Part shown: one piece after another, positions 9,370 to 18,535 of the stretch
Layout: each line of letters opens with the position of its first letter
Position numbering within the stretch: the first letter of the stretch is position 1
NCBI RefSeq assembly: GCF_017873605.1
Contig: NZ_JAGGKI010000032.1
Coordinates: forward strand, 1-40,407
Origin: Paenibacillus lactis
GTDB lineage: Bacteria; Bacillota; Bacilli; Paenibacillales; Paenibacillaceae
DNA length: 40,407 nucleotides
Direction: 5' to 3'
The notes under the pieces: model-generated
The model's database searches: none
What the model was told of the DNA's origin: nothing
The model's input: the letters and a program-made list of their open reading frames with translations, nothing else
Made by a program: the position numbers and the translations under genes

Positions 9370-10722
9370 ATGAGCATTCACAAGTTTCCCCAGGATTTCA
9401 AATGGGGCGTAGCAACGGCCTCTTATCAGATCGAAGGGGCCTACAACGAAGACGGACGGGGCATGTCGATCTGGGACACCTTCGCCCATACGCCGGGCAA
9501 GGTCAAGAACGGAGACAATGGGAACGTCGCCTGCGACAGCTATCATCGGGTGGAGGAGGATGTACAGCTGCTGAAGGATCTGGGCGTCAAGGTGTACCGC
9601 TTCTCGGTATCCTGGCCGCGCGTGCTTCCTAGCGGAAGAGGCGAAGTCAACCAGGCCGGGCTCGATTACTATCACCGATTGGTAGACGCGCTTGTTGCGA
9701 ACGGCATCGAACCGTTCTGCACGCTGTACCATTGGGACTTGCCGCAAGCGCTGCAGGATGAGGGCGGCTGGGGCAGCCGCGGAACGATCGATGCATTCGC
9801 CGAATACGCGGAGCTGATGTTTAACGAGTTCAAGGGTAAAATCAAGCACTGGATCACGTTCAACGAGCCGTGGTGCATGGCGTTCCTCTCGAACTACCTT
9901 GGCGTGCACGCCCCGGGGAACAAGGATTTGCAGCTGGCCATCGACGTCAGCCATCATCTCCTTGTCGCTCACGGCAAGGCGGTTAAACGCTTCAGGGAGC
10001 TTGGCATTCCGGGAGAGATCGGCATTGCGCCGAATACGGCCTGGGCTGTGCCATACCGCAATACGGAGGAGGACATCGAGGCCTGCCTGCGGATCTACGG
10101 CTGGTCCGGCGATTGGTATCTCGACCCGATCTACTTCGGAGAGTATCCGAAGTTTATGCTGGAATGGTATGAGAAGCTCGGTTATAAGCCTCCGGTCGTG
10201 GCTGGAGATATGGATATCATCCGTCAGCCGATCGATTTTATCGGCATCAATTATTATACGTCCTCGATGAACCGCTATAATCCGGGCGAAGCGGGCGGAA
10301 TGCTGTCCAGCGAGGCGGTGTCGCTCGGCGTGGCCAAGACGGATATCGGCTGGGAGATTTACGCGGAGGGCCTGTATCAGCTGCTTCGTTACACGGCCGA
10401 CAAGTACGGCAATCCGAATCTTTATATTACGGAGAACGGCGCCTGTTACAACGACGGTCTCGAGCAGGGCGGACGCATTCACGACCAGCGGCGGATCGAT
10501 TATCTCGCCATGCATCTGATTCAAGCCAGCCGCGCGATCGAAGACGGAATTAATCTGAAGGGCTACATGGAATGGTCGCTGATGGACAACTTCGAATGGG
10601 CGGAGGGCTACGGCATGCGCTTCGGTCTGGTGCACGTGGACTATGATACGCTGGTCCGCACGAAAAAAGACAGCTATTACTGGTATAAAGGCGTTATCTC
10701 TAGAAACTGGTTCGAACGATAA
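9370..10722 (+). CDS. bglA: GH1 beta-glucosidase
   Basis: This is a cytoplasmic family 1 beta-glycosidase of 450 residues, the usual length for the family. The N-terminal FPQDFKWGVATASYQIEGA is the family signature. The acid/base Glu166 is in TFNEPW and the nucleophile Glu355 in ITENG. The aglycone/glycone site has NFEWAEGYG, the form seen in enzymes acting on unphosphorylated sugars rather than 6-phospho-glycosides, which fits an ABC importer rather than a PTS. The ATG at 9370 is preceded by purine-rich GAGGGAGAG. In-frame upstream codons run back through the hairpin and are unlikely to be translated. Confidence 0.94.
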   Translation: MSIHKFPQDFKWGVATASYQIEGAYNEDGRGMSIWDTFAHTPGKVKNGDNGNVACDSYHRVEEDVQLLKDLGVKVYRFSVSWPRVLPSGRGEVNQAGLDYYHRLVDALVANGIEPFCTLYHWDLPQALQDEGGWGSRGTIDAFAEYAELMFNEFKGKIKHWITFNEPWCMAFLSNYLGVHAPGNKDLQLAIDVSHHLLVAHGKAVKRFRELGIPGEIGIAPNTAWAVPYRNTEEDIEACLRIYGWSGDWYLDPIYFGEYPKFMLEWYEKLGYKPPVVAGDMDIIRQPIDFIGINYYTSSMNRYNPGEAGGMLSSEAVSLGVAKTDIGWEIYAEGLYQLLRYTADKYGNPNLYITENGACYNDGLEQGGRIHDQRRIDYLAMHLIQASRAIEDGINLKGYMEWSLMDNFEWAEGYGMRFGLVHVDYDTLVRTKKDSYYWYKGVISRNWFER

Positions 10723-10742
10723 TTTCAAACGTTAGAAAATGG

Positions 10743-10775
10743 ATCTGCTCCGTCAATGTTAATTGCGGAGCAGAT
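10743..10775 (+). other. Perfect 10-bp hairpin upstream of GH42 copy 2
   Basis: ATCTGCTCCG at 10743-10752 pairs perfectly with CGGAGCAGAT at 10766-10775 around a 13-nt loop. No T run follows, so this is not a standard terminator. It ends 9 nt before the GGGAGG ribosome binding site of the next gene. It may protect or delimit an RNA end, or be a protein-binding inverted repeat. Confidence 0.6.
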
Positions 10776-10796
10776 TGCATATGGGAGGCACTGATC

Positions 10797-12839
10797 ATGA
10801 TTAATCCAAAAATTCCGAAAATCTGGTACGGCGGGGATTACAATCCCGAGCAATGGGATAAAGCGACGATGGACGAGGACATGCGGATGTTTCCGCTGGC
10901 GGGAATCGATGTCGCCACCATCAATGTGTTTTCCTGGGCTCGAAGCCAGCGTGATGAAGAAAGCTATGATTTTACATGGCTTGACGAGATTATGGACCGG
11001 TTGGCGGCCGAAGGCATCAAGGTCTGTCTGGCAACCAGCACGGGAGCCCATCCGGCGTGGATGGCCAAGAAGTATCCGGATGTGCTTCGTGTCGACTACG
11101 AGGGCCGCAAGCGCAAATTCGGAGGGCGGCACAATTCGTGCCCGAACAGTCCGACCTACCGCAAATACGCTCCGCTCATGGCCCGCAAGCTGGCCGAGCG
11201 GTACAAGGATCATCCGGCACTGGTCATCTGGCATATATCGAACGAATACGGCGGCTACTGCTACTGCGACAACTGCGAGCGGCAGTTCCGCGTCTGGCTG
11301 CAGAAACGTTATGAGACGCTGGAGAAGCTGAATACGGTATGGAACACCGGCTTTTGGGGCCATACCTTCTATGATTGGGACGAGATCGTCGTGCCGAATG
11401 TGCTTAGCGAGGAGTTCGACGGCAACCGGACGTTCTTCCAGGGCATCTCGCTCGATTACCGCCGCTTCCAATCGGACAGCCTGCTGGAATGCTACCGGCT
11501 GGAACGGGACGAAATCAAGCAGGTGACACCGGAGATTCCGGTGACGACGAATTTGATGGGATTTTATCCGGAGCTGGATTATTTCGAATGGGCGAAGCAC
11601 ATGGACGTGGTCTCCTGGGACAACTACCCTGCCATTGATACGCCGGTCAGCTTCACGGCGATGTCCCATAACCTGATGCGCGGCCTTAAAGGCGGGCAGC
11701 CGTTCATGCTGATGGAGCAGACGCCGAGCGTTCAGAACTGGTCGCCTTACAATTCGGCGAAACGGCCTGGCGTCATGCGGCTGTGGAGCTACCAGGCCGT
11801 CGCGCATGGAGCCGATACGGTGATGTTCTTTCAGCTGCGCCGCTCCATCGGGGCGTGCGAGAAATTCCACGGCGCGCTGATCGAGCATGCGGGGCATGAG
11901 CATACCCGGGTGTTCCGCGAATGCGCGGAGCTCGGAAGCGAGCTGCAGCAGCTTGGAGACCGGATTCTCGACGCGCGCTCCAGGGCCAGAGTGGCGATCC
12001 TGTACGATTGGGAAAACCGCTGGGCGATCGAGCTGTCGAGCGGACCGACCAAGCAATTGAATTATGTCGATGAAATCCATAAGTACTATGCCGCCTTGTA
12101 CGAGCAGAATATCCAGACGGACGTGATCGGTGTAGAGGAGGACCTGGATAAGTACGATGTCGTGATAGCGCCCGTTCTGTATATGGTGAAGCCGGGTGTC
12201 GACGAGCGCGTGGAGCGTTTCGTGGCAAGCGGCGGAACCTTTATCACAACCTTCTTTAGCGGGATCGTGAATGAGCATGACCTCGTAACGCTGGGCGGCT
12301 ATCCCGGCAAGCTCCGCCAAGTGACGGGCATATGGGCGGAGGAGACCGACGCGCTGCTCCCGGAACAGCAAAATCATATGGTGATGAAGCAGGATTGGGG
12401 CCCGCTGCGTGGAAGTTATTCCTGCGGAATTTTGTGCGATGTCATCCATGCGGAAACGGCTGAGGTTCTGGCCGAGTACGGAACCGATTTTTATCAAGGC
12501 ACCCCGGTGCTGACGAGAAACCGGTTCGGCAAGGGGCAGGCCTATTACGTTGCCAGCAGCCCGGATGCGGGGTTCCTTAGGGGCTTTATGAGCAACGTAT
12601 GCGAAGAGCAGGGGATCAAGCCGCTGCTCGATACACCGGCAGGGGTCGAGGTTGTGGAGCGGGCGAAGGACGGCACTTCTTTGTTGTTCATCATGAACCA
12701 CAACGCCGAAGCGATGGCATTTGATGCAGGATCCGCCAACCAAACGGATCTCCTCACCGGGCGGCCGGTTACGGGGCATGTTACGATCCCGGCAAGGGGC
12801 GTCATGATACTCGAGCGGCCGGCAGCGGACGAATCCTAA
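10797..12839 (+). CDS. GH42 beta-galactosidase (copy 2)
   Basis: This 680-residue paralogue of the first gene in the window is closely colinear with it over the whole length. Acid/base Glu150 lies in HISNEYGG and nucleophile Glu307 in LMEQTPS, and the Cys cluster RHNSCPNS plus CYCDNC is also kept. GGGAGG lies 8 nt before the ATG. It sits between the GH1 and GH36 genes in the importer cluster, so it should act on the imported sugar. Many third-codon-position differences from copy 1, with conserved protein sequence, point to an old duplication under selection and not a recent one. C-terminal residues differ most. Confidence 0.94.
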   Translation: MINPKIPKIWYGGDYNPEQWDKATMDEDMRMFPLAGIDVATINVFSWARSQRDEESYDFTWLDEIMDRLAAEGIKVCLATSTGAHPAWMAKKYPDVLRVDYEGRKRKFGGRHNSCPNSPTYRKYAPLMARKLAERYKDHPALVIWHISNEYGGYCYCDNCERQFRVWLQKRYETLEKLNTVWNTGFWGHTFYDWDEIVVPNVLSEEFDGNRTFFQGISLDYRRFQSDSLLECYRLERDEIKQVTPEIPVTTNLMGFYPELDYFEWAKHMDVVSWDNYPAIDTPVSFTAMSHNLMRGLKGGQPFMLMEQTPSVQNWSPYNSAKRPGVMRLWSYQAVAHGADTVMFFQLRRSIGACEKFHGALIEHAGHEHTRVFRECAELGSELQQLGDRILDARSRARVAILYDWENRWAIELSSGPTKQLNYVDEIHKYYAALYEQNIQTDVIGVEEDLDKYDVVIAPVLYMVKPGVDERVERFVASGGTFITTFFSGIVNEHDLVTLGGYPGKLRQVTGIWAEETDALLPEQQNHMVMKQDWGPLRGSYSCGILCDVIHAETAEVLAEYGTDFYQGTPVLTRNRFGKGQAYYVASSPDAGFLRGFMSNVCEEQGIKPLLDTPAGVEVVERAKDGTSLLFIMNHNAEAMAFDAGSANQTDLLTGRPVTGHVTIPARGVMILERPAADES

Positions 12840-12888
12840 TTGTAGGATCAGGAGATTACAATCGGACGTTGGCAAGGAGGCAGAAGCA

Positions 12889-15078
12889 GTGAGCATCTTT
12901 TTTCATGAAGAGCAAGGTATATTTCATCTCCAAAGTGATCATTCGAGCTATGTCATTCAGCTCGTTCGCGGCTTATATCCCGCCCATGTATATTGGGGGC
13001 CGAAGCTTCGCGATTCGCAAGTGGAAGGGCTTCTTACGCGGAGGGAGAGAGCTTCCTTCTCGCCGTCGCCGTTTCGGGACGACGCTTCCTTCTCGTTTGA
13101 CAGCATGCCTCAGGAATATCCGGGATACGGGAGCGGCGATTTCCGTCAGCCGGCCTATCAGGTGCAGCTGGCTAACGGAACGACGGTAGCCGAGGTCGAA
13201 TACGAAAGCCATCGGATATACAGCGGCAAGCCGAAGCTTGAAGGTCTTCCTGCAGTTTATACCGAGCAGGACGATGAAGCCGATACGCTGGAGCTCCGGC
13301 TGGTCGACCGCGTGAGCGGCTTGTCCGTTACGCTGTCCTACTCCGTAATCAAAAGCTATGATGCGATTGCCCGCTCCGTATCATTCCGCAATGAAGGGGC
13401 CGTGCCGATGACGTTGCTGCGGGCGATGAGCGCGAGCGTGGATTTCAGCCACAACCGATTCGACCTGCTCCACCTACACGGCGCATGGGCCAGAGAACGG
13501 CACGTAGAGCGGAGAAGGCTGTCGCCGGGAATGCAGGGAATCGAGAGCCGGCGGGGGGCGAGCAGCCATAACCATAATCCGTTCCTGGCGCTGCTCGCCG
13601 ACGATGCCGGCGAGGAGCACGGAGAGGTCTATGGATTCAGCCTCGTGTACAGCGGCAGCTTTGCGGCGCAGGTTGAAGTGGATCAATATGAGACGACCCG
13701 CGTCGTTATGGGCCTCAACCCCTTCGACTTCTCCTGGCTGCTGGAGCCGGGGCAGTCCTTCCAGACGCCGGAGGCGGTCATGGTATTCTCGGCCGAGGGG
13801 GTTGGCGGGATGTCCAGGCGATATCACAAGCTGTACCGGACCCGGCTGTGCCGCAGCGCTTTCCGTGACGCGGTCCGTCCGGTGCTGGTGAACAACTGGG
13901 AAGCGACGTACTTTAACTTCAATGCCGAGAAAATCGAGCAAATCGCCAAGGAAGGCCGGGACCTCGGGATCGAGCTGTTTGTGCTTGACGACGGCTGGTT
14001 CGGCAAGCGCAACGACGACACCACCTCGCTCGGCGACTGGGTGGTGGATCGGAACAAGCTGCCCGACGGTCTCGAGGATCTGGTTCAGCGCGTCACCGAC
14101 CTGAACCTGCAGTTCGGCTTATGGTTTGAGCCGGAAATGGTGTCGCCCGACAGCGACTTGTATCGCCTCCATCCGGATTGGTGCCTGCATGTGCCGGATC
14201 GCCGCAGAACGGAAGGAAGACGGCAGCTTATCCTCGATTTCTCCAGAGAAGAGGTATGCGATGCCGTTGCGGGCATGGTGCGCGACATTTTGAAGAGCGC
14301 CCCGATAACGTACGTGAAATGGGACATGAACCGGAACATGACGGAGATCGGTTCTGCAGCGCTTCCGCCTGAGCGGCAGCGGGAAACGGCCCACCGGTAC
14401 ATGCTGGGGCTGTACCGCGTGCTGGAGCAATTGACATCGGAATTCCCGCACATCCTGTTCGAGAGCTGCTCGGGCGGCGGGGGAAGATTCGACCCGGGGA
14501 TGCTGTACTATATGCCGCAAACGTGGACAAGCGATAACTCCGACGCGGTCAGCCGTCTGAAAATCCAGTACGGGACGAGCCTGGTTTATCCGCTGAGCTC
14601 GATGGGCGCGCATGTGTCCGCGGTTCCGAATCACCAGGTGCACCGGCATACTTCCCTGCGGACCCGGGGGCATGCCGCCATGTCGGGCAACTTCGGGTAT
14701 GAGCTGGATCTGACGGCCTTTACGGAGGACGAGAAGAACGAGGTACGGGAGCAGGTGAAGCTGTATAAGGAGATCCGCCACTTGGTTCAATTCGGCGACT
14801 TCTACCGGCTGCGGAATCCGTTCGAGGGGAACGAAGCGGCATGGACGGTGGTGTCGGAAGACCGCTCTGAAGCCGTGTTGTACTATTTCCGGATTTTGAG
14901 CGAAGCGAATGAGCCGATCCGTTACTTGCGGACGCGAGGTCTGGATCCGGATGCGGAGTACCGCTGTCTTGAGGATGGCGCCGTCTACGGGGGCGACCGC
15001 CTCATGCATGCCGGACTGGCCATACCGCCGATGCATGGCGATTTCCAGAGCTTTTTGTGGAGATTTAAGCGGGTATAA
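12889..15078 (+). CDS. GH36 alpha-galactosidase
   Basis: This is a 729-residue family 36 alpha-galactosidase that releases alpha-1,6-galactose from raffinose-type or melibiose-like sugars. An N-terminal beta-supersandwich (about residues 1-330) precedes the barrel. The nucleophile Asp479 lies in YVKWDMNRN and the acid/base Asp549 in TWTSDNSDAV. FESCSGGGGRFD and LWFEPEMV are also family motifs. Length and residue positions match the Geobacillus AgaN-type enzymes. The start is GTG, chosen because AAGGAGG at 12874-12880 lies 8 nt upstream. No signal peptide is seen. It is the last gene of the cluster and is followed by a strong terminator. Confidence 0.94.
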   Translation: MSIFFHEEQGIFHLQSDHSSYVIQLVRGLYPAHVYWGPKLRDSQVEGLLTRRERASFSPSPFRDDASFSFDSMPQEYPGYGSGDFRQPAYQVQLANGTTVAEVEYESHRIYSGKPKLEGLPAVYTEQDDEADTLELRLVDRVSGLSVTLSYSVIKSYDAIARSVSFRNEGAVPMTLLRAMSASVDFSHNRFDLLHLHGAWARERHVERRRLSPGMQGIESRRGASSHNHNPFLALLADDAGEEHGEVYGFSLVYSGSFAAQVEVDQYETTRVVMGLNPFDFSWLLEPGQSFQTPEAVMVFSAEGVGGMSRRYHKLYRTRLCRSAFRDAVRPVLVNNWEATYFNFNAEKIEQIAKEGRDLGIELFVLDDGWFGKRNDDTTSLGDWVVDRNKLPDGLEDLVQRVTDLNLQFGLWFEPEMVSPDSDLYRLHPDWCLHVPDRRRTEGRRQLILDFSREEVCDAVAGMVRDILKSAPITYVKWDMNRNMTEIGSAALPPERQRETAHRYMLGLYRVLEQLTSEFPHILFESCSGGGGRFDPGMLYYMPQTWTSDNSDAVSRLKIQYGTSLVYPLSSMGAHVSAVPNHQVHRHTSLRTRGHAAMSGNFGYELDLTAFTEDEKNEVREQVKLYKEIRHLVQFGDFYRLRNPFEGNEAAWTVVSEDRSEAVLYYFRILSEANEPIRYLRTRGLDPDAEYRCLEDGAVYGGDRLMHAGLAIPPMHGDFQSFLWRFKRV

Positions 15079-15188
15079 CCCTATCCTGACAGGACATGTC
15101 GTTCGAGCCTTTACGATGAACATCGTACGGGCAGCAGTAAGAATGGGCTTGAAGAAAACTGCATCGACTAAACATCAAAAGCAAAAAG

Positions 15189-15240
15189 CAGCCGAAGAAC
15201 CGGCAGATCATGGGGATCTGCCGGTCCGGCTGTTTTTTTT
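15189..15240 (+). terminator. Terminator of the glycoside-use cluster
   Basis: CAGCC and ACCGGCAGATC pair with GATCTGCCGGT and GGCTG around a short loop, followed by eight T residues. Confidence 0.93.
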
Positions 15241-15263
15241 GAGGTCAGGTTGGCTGAACCAGC

Positions 15264-15632
15264 CTACTGCGGGGTACCCGGGACATCCGGGGATGCCCCG
15301 GTCGTGATCGAGTATTTGCCCCGCTCCGTCAACAGCACGACCTGATCCTCCCTGACTTCCGTTCCGGTGAGATCGTCAAGGCCGATGACAAAGCTATCGC
15401 CCGGAAGCGGCGCTTCGTGGCCGGCGGTGATGACGACGCCCGGTCCGTGCAGGAGCAGGCAGCGGCTGTCTCCGTAACCGTCGATCGACTGGTTATGGTG
15501 TTCGCTGACGTCAAAACGCTCAAGACGCAGCTGCACCCGGTCGCGATCCCGCTCCTCTTCCTTTTCAATCATCAGGGTGTGATTGCTCTTGCCGTTAAAC
15601 CAATTCGTTACGTCTTGCAGCGATGGGTTCAT
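15264..15632 (-). CDS. Hypothetical protein, 122 residues
   Basis: I do not recognise this protein. The start at 15632 is chosen because AAGGAAGGTG lies just upstream on the minus strand; a longer reading from 15674 lacks such a site. The N-terminus (MNPSLQDVTNWFNGKSNHTL) is followed by a charged segment rich in Glu, Asp and Arg. A beta-rich second half contains LLLHGPGVVITAGHEAPLPG and ends in a Thr/Pro-rich tail. It has no signal peptide or membrane segment. It is convergent with the GH36 gene and separated from it by the terminator. Confidence 0.7.
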   Translation of the reverse strand: MNPSLQDVTNWFNGKSNHTLMIEKEEERDRDRVQLRLERFDVSEHHNQSIDGYGDSRCLLLHGPGVVITAGHEAPLPGDSFVIGLDDLTGTEVREDQVVLLTERGKYSITTGASPDVPGTPQ

Positions 15633-15814
15633 GGATGCACCTTCCTTGGCTGAGGTTTTCCATAGTTTGTCCATTTGGCGGCCCTCTTATTTGGGTGGGG
15701 GGAGCGGGCCGGCCCGGCCTTATGAAATTTTTATATGGATCAAACCTTCTTCTCACATTTACATGATAATATAGGTAAGGATACATACCTGAACGTTAAG
15801 GAGATTTTAGAGCT

Positions 15815-16726
15815 ATGCGGGGAAAGTGGTATTATTTCCTGGCGATGCTGCTGATTGCCGGAAGCTGGGTCGGGAACATTTGGTATGACCAAGCGAACCG
15901 CTTGGAGCGAACCGTATTCTTGGAGCATTACATCGAGGTCATCCCCGAAGCAGGCGACTACTTCGACTTGTACTATTTGGAGGACAAGCGGCTGGAAAGG
16001 AAGCTGATCGACATTTATATTGAAGGCTATCCCGGGCTGCAGGTGAGTCCTTATCCTAATTATGCAGAATATCGAAAACAGTCATTAGGGAAAATGATCG
16101 TGAGCTTCGACAGCGCAGATTCGGGGCAAGAGCCTCCGGAAATAAAAGAGCCAGCAGTCATTAGACAAGTAACTGCCTTATATAGTGACGGATCATCGGA
16201 AAAGGTGCGCATCGGAGAAATCCATCTTGTGCCCAGAGATCATGTAAATCGAGACCATGATCCCATACAATGGACATCAGGTGCAGGATCCTCGGACCAT
16301 TCCGGATATGATCGGTTGGCAGTCCGGCGTCCGGTCAATCTGACCGGTCTATCCTCAGTTTATATGAGCATGGTTGAGGAAGGGGATTTGCTGGTGCATG
16401 CGGACATCGTAAAACGGACACCGGGCATCAGTCACCGTTCGGAAGCACCCTCGGAAGCTGAAATCAAGCTATCGGGTGTCCCGATTCTTGACCTTCCGCT
16501 GCCGGTCCGGCTCAATCAAGGGGATTCCGTCAAGGTCGCTTACAAGTTTAACCTGTCCTCGCCTGCGAAGCGGATGCAGGTTTACCAGCTGCGCCTTCGG
16601 CTTGAGTATGCCGATGCCGAGGGTGACCAGGCGCCCTGGCAAAGTGTCCATCATTTTGCCTATTACCCTTCACCGACGGAGCGGGAAATTACGGAATACG
16701 TCCGGGAAAGAAGGGGAGCGTTATGA
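15815..16726 (+). CDS. Membrane-anchored hypothetical protein
   Basis: This 303-residue protein of unknown function has one N-terminal membrane helix (about residues 6-23, WYYFLAMLLIAGSWVGNIWY), which is either an anchor or a signal peptide. The remainder looks extracytoplasmic and beta-rich, with many Tyr, Asp and Pro and no cysteine-based motif. AAGGAG precedes the ATG. It overlaps the next gene by 4 nt (ATGA), so both products are probably made together and may form a membrane complex. Confidence 0.75.
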   Translation: MRGKWYYFLAMLLIAGSWVGNIWYDQANRLERTVFLEHYIEVIPEAGDYFDLYYLEDKRLERKLIDIYIEGYPGLQVSPYPNYAEYRKQSLGKMIVSFDSADSGQEPPEIKEPAVIRQVTALYSDGSSEKVRIGEIHLVPRDHVNRDHDPIQWTSGAGSSDHSGYDRLAVRRPVNLTGLSSVYMSMVEEGDLLVHADIVKRTPGISHRSEAPSEAEIKLSGVPILDLPLPVRLNQGDSVKVAYKFNLSSPAKRMQVYQLRLRLEYADAEGDQAPWQSVHHFAYYPSPTEREITEYVRERRGAL

Positions 16727-17295
16727 GCAGCGCCTGTTACCGTATCGCCTGGGGACTCCTCCTAGTATTGATCAATGTGAGAGTGGGGGGATTGGACCTC
16801 CTGCCGGACCCGCTCGGCTATCTGCTGGCTGCATCCGGCTTATGGACGCTCTCCGAGAGGAGCCGTTTCTTTCAGGCAGGAGGAGCAGCAGCCCTGCTGC
16901 TTCTGATCGGGTCCATTGCCCGGATGATTGTTGGGGAGCCGGGGACAGGCTTCTTAAACGGCCTGCCGCCTACGATCTTAGAGCTATCCCTTCGATTATT
17001 GGACATGCTGCTTAGTACGCTCCTTATTTACGGGATCTGCAAGGGGATCATGTCGAGTTTCTCGGGTGAGTCTTCGCTGAATATAGCCGGAAGAGCTCGG
17101 GTTTGTCTTGGATGGTTTATGACCGTACAAGGGCTATGGCTTGCATCTTATCCCTTCACTTTGAACGTCGACCAGGATATCATGGCCTTTTGTTTGTTCA
17201 TTTTGACCATAGCCGTCATGATTTCCCAAGCTGCGGTGCTGTTGATGCTGAGGGCGGCCGGAAGATCATGGCGGGAGATGGAGGAAAGGAAATAA
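16723..17295 (+). CDS. Multi-pass membrane protein of unknown function
   Basis: This 190-residue protein has about five membrane helices and a conserved-looking N-terminal segment, INVRVGGLDLLPDPLGYLLA, of a kind seen in small uncharacterised Bacillota membrane proteins. It is translationally coupled to the gene before it (ATGA overlap). The C-terminal end is short, polar and cytoplasmic. No catalytic motif is seen. Confidence 0.75.
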   Translation: MSSACYRIAWGLLLVLINVRVGGLDLLPDPLGYLLAASGLWTLSERSRFFQAGGAAALLLLIGSIARMIVGEPGTGFLNGLPPTILELSLRLLDMLLSTLLIYGICKGIMSSFSGESSLNIAGRARVCLGWFMTVQGLWLASYPFTLNVDQDIMAFCLFILTIAVMISQAAVLLMLRAAGRSWREMEERK

Positions 17296-17306
17296 CGCCC
17301 TGATCC

Positions 17307-17498
17307 TTAGTCGCCCCGGCTCGATTTATCTTTACTGGGGTGGTACACGATGGTAACGCCCAGTTGATTATATATTTCTTCGGTGTAATGGTGATCCGGG
17401 CAGTGCTTAATCAGCGCCATGTCGTCATAGCGCGAAACGAGTCTCTGTTCGCAATCCGGACAGCGGTCCTGAAAAAGATTTTTCAGTTTACTGAACAC
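17307..17498 (-). CDS. Small zinc-ribbon-like protein
   Basis: This 63-residue protein has CPDCEQRL at residues 13-20 and KHCPDHHY at residues 31-38, a pattern that could bind one zinc through three Cys and a His. The start is a GTG at 17498, supported by GGAGGT 8 nt upstream on the minus strand. It is convergent with the membrane-protein pair. Function is unknown; small proteins of this size often bind nucleic acid or act as adaptors. Confidence 0.65.
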   Translation of the reverse strand: MFSKLKNLFQDRCPDCEQRLVSRYDDMALIKHCPDHHYTEEIYNQLGVTIVYHPSKDKSSRGD

Positions 17499-17689
17499 AC
17501 CTGTACACCTCCATATTTCCGATACAAATACTTGGTTTTAATTATAGATCAGGGCCCGGGCACTTTCAATAGCCACCTGCGCCCAGATTTGTTCATTTTC
17601 GTACCGCGTGCATAGGCTCCACGGCGGAGCGGAGCGTGGCATCTATATGAAGGTGGTCAATCAATCTAATAGAACGGAGATCGATCATC

Positions 17690-18484
17690 ATGATCATGCA
17701 GCTCGTCATTATGGTCTTAATCGGCCTTATCGGCTCCTTCTTCTCGGGACTTCTCGGGATCGGCGGGGCGATTATTAATTTCCCCCTTTTATTGTACATG
17801 CCTGAATGGTTTGGCCTTGAAGTGTTTACCTCCAAGGAAGTGGCGGCGATCAGCATGCTGCAGGTTTTCTTTGCTTCCTTGTCAGGGATGCTGGCGAACC
17901 GGATAAGCTCCCGTAAAGGAGAGGCCTATATCCATCGGCCGTTGGTATTGCAGATGGGTGTCAGCACGCTGGTCGGAAGCTTAATCGGAAGCCTGTCCTC
18001 CATGGTCATGAGCAGCGCGGCCATCAATGTGATTTATGGTTTCCTGGCGGTTATCGCGGTTCTGCTCATGATCGTTCCTACCCGGGCGACGATGGAAAGC
18101 CGAACGGTGCAGGAGGTTACCTTCAATCCGTGGATCGCCTCGGGATCGGCATTTCTCGTTGGAGGGATTGCGGGCATCGTTGGGGCGGGCGGGGCATTTA
18201 TTTTGATTCCGATTATGCTGACCGTCCTGAAAATTCCGACAAGGATCACGATTGCCTCTTCGCTTGCCATCGTGTTTTTGTCTGCCGTCGGCGGGGTGAT
18301 CGGCAAATTGGCTTCGGGAGACATTCCGCTGTGGCCGTCCCTGTTCGCGGTCGCGGGAAGCCTGCTCGGGGCACCGATCGGCGCGATGGTGAGCCGAAGA
18401 CTGAATGTCCGACTGCTCCGGTATGCACTGGCCGGTTTTATTGCACTCACCGCCGTTAAAATCTGGAGCGATATTATCGGGTAA
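17690..18484 (+). CDS. TauE/SafE (TSUP) family membrane permease
   Basis: This 264-residue membrane protein has about eight helices in two similar halves. Each half has the glycine-rich motif of the family: FSGLLGIGGAIINFPLL in the first and GGIAGIVGAGGAFILIPIML in the second. Known members move sulfite, sulfoacetate or other small organic or sulfur anions. The substrate here cannot be read from sequence. ACGGAGA lies 9 nt before the ATG. A short gap separates it from the aldo/keto reductase gene, so co-transcription is possible. Confidence 0.88.
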   Translation: MIMQLVIMVLIGLIGSFFSGLLGIGGAIINFPLLLYMPEWFGLEVFTSKEVAAISMLQVFFASLSGMLANRISSRKGEAYIHRPLVLQMGVSTLVGSLIGSLSSMVMSSAAINVIYGFLAVIAVLLMIVPTRATMESRTVQEVTFNPWIASGSAFLVGGIAGIVGAGGAFILIPIMLTVLKIPTRITIASSLAIVFLSAVGGVIGKLASGDIPLWPSLFAVAGSLLGAPIGAMVSRRLNVRLLRYALAGFIALTAVKIWSDIIG

Positions 18485-18535
18485 GTAATGGATGAGAATA
18501 GAGCATGATGGATATATGATGAGGAGGAATGGAGC

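Noticed and set aside
9241..12896. Very long minus-strand open frames opposite GH1 and GH42 copy 2
   Set aside because: They mirror GC-rich third codon positions of well-identified plus-strand enzymes and show no family motifs.
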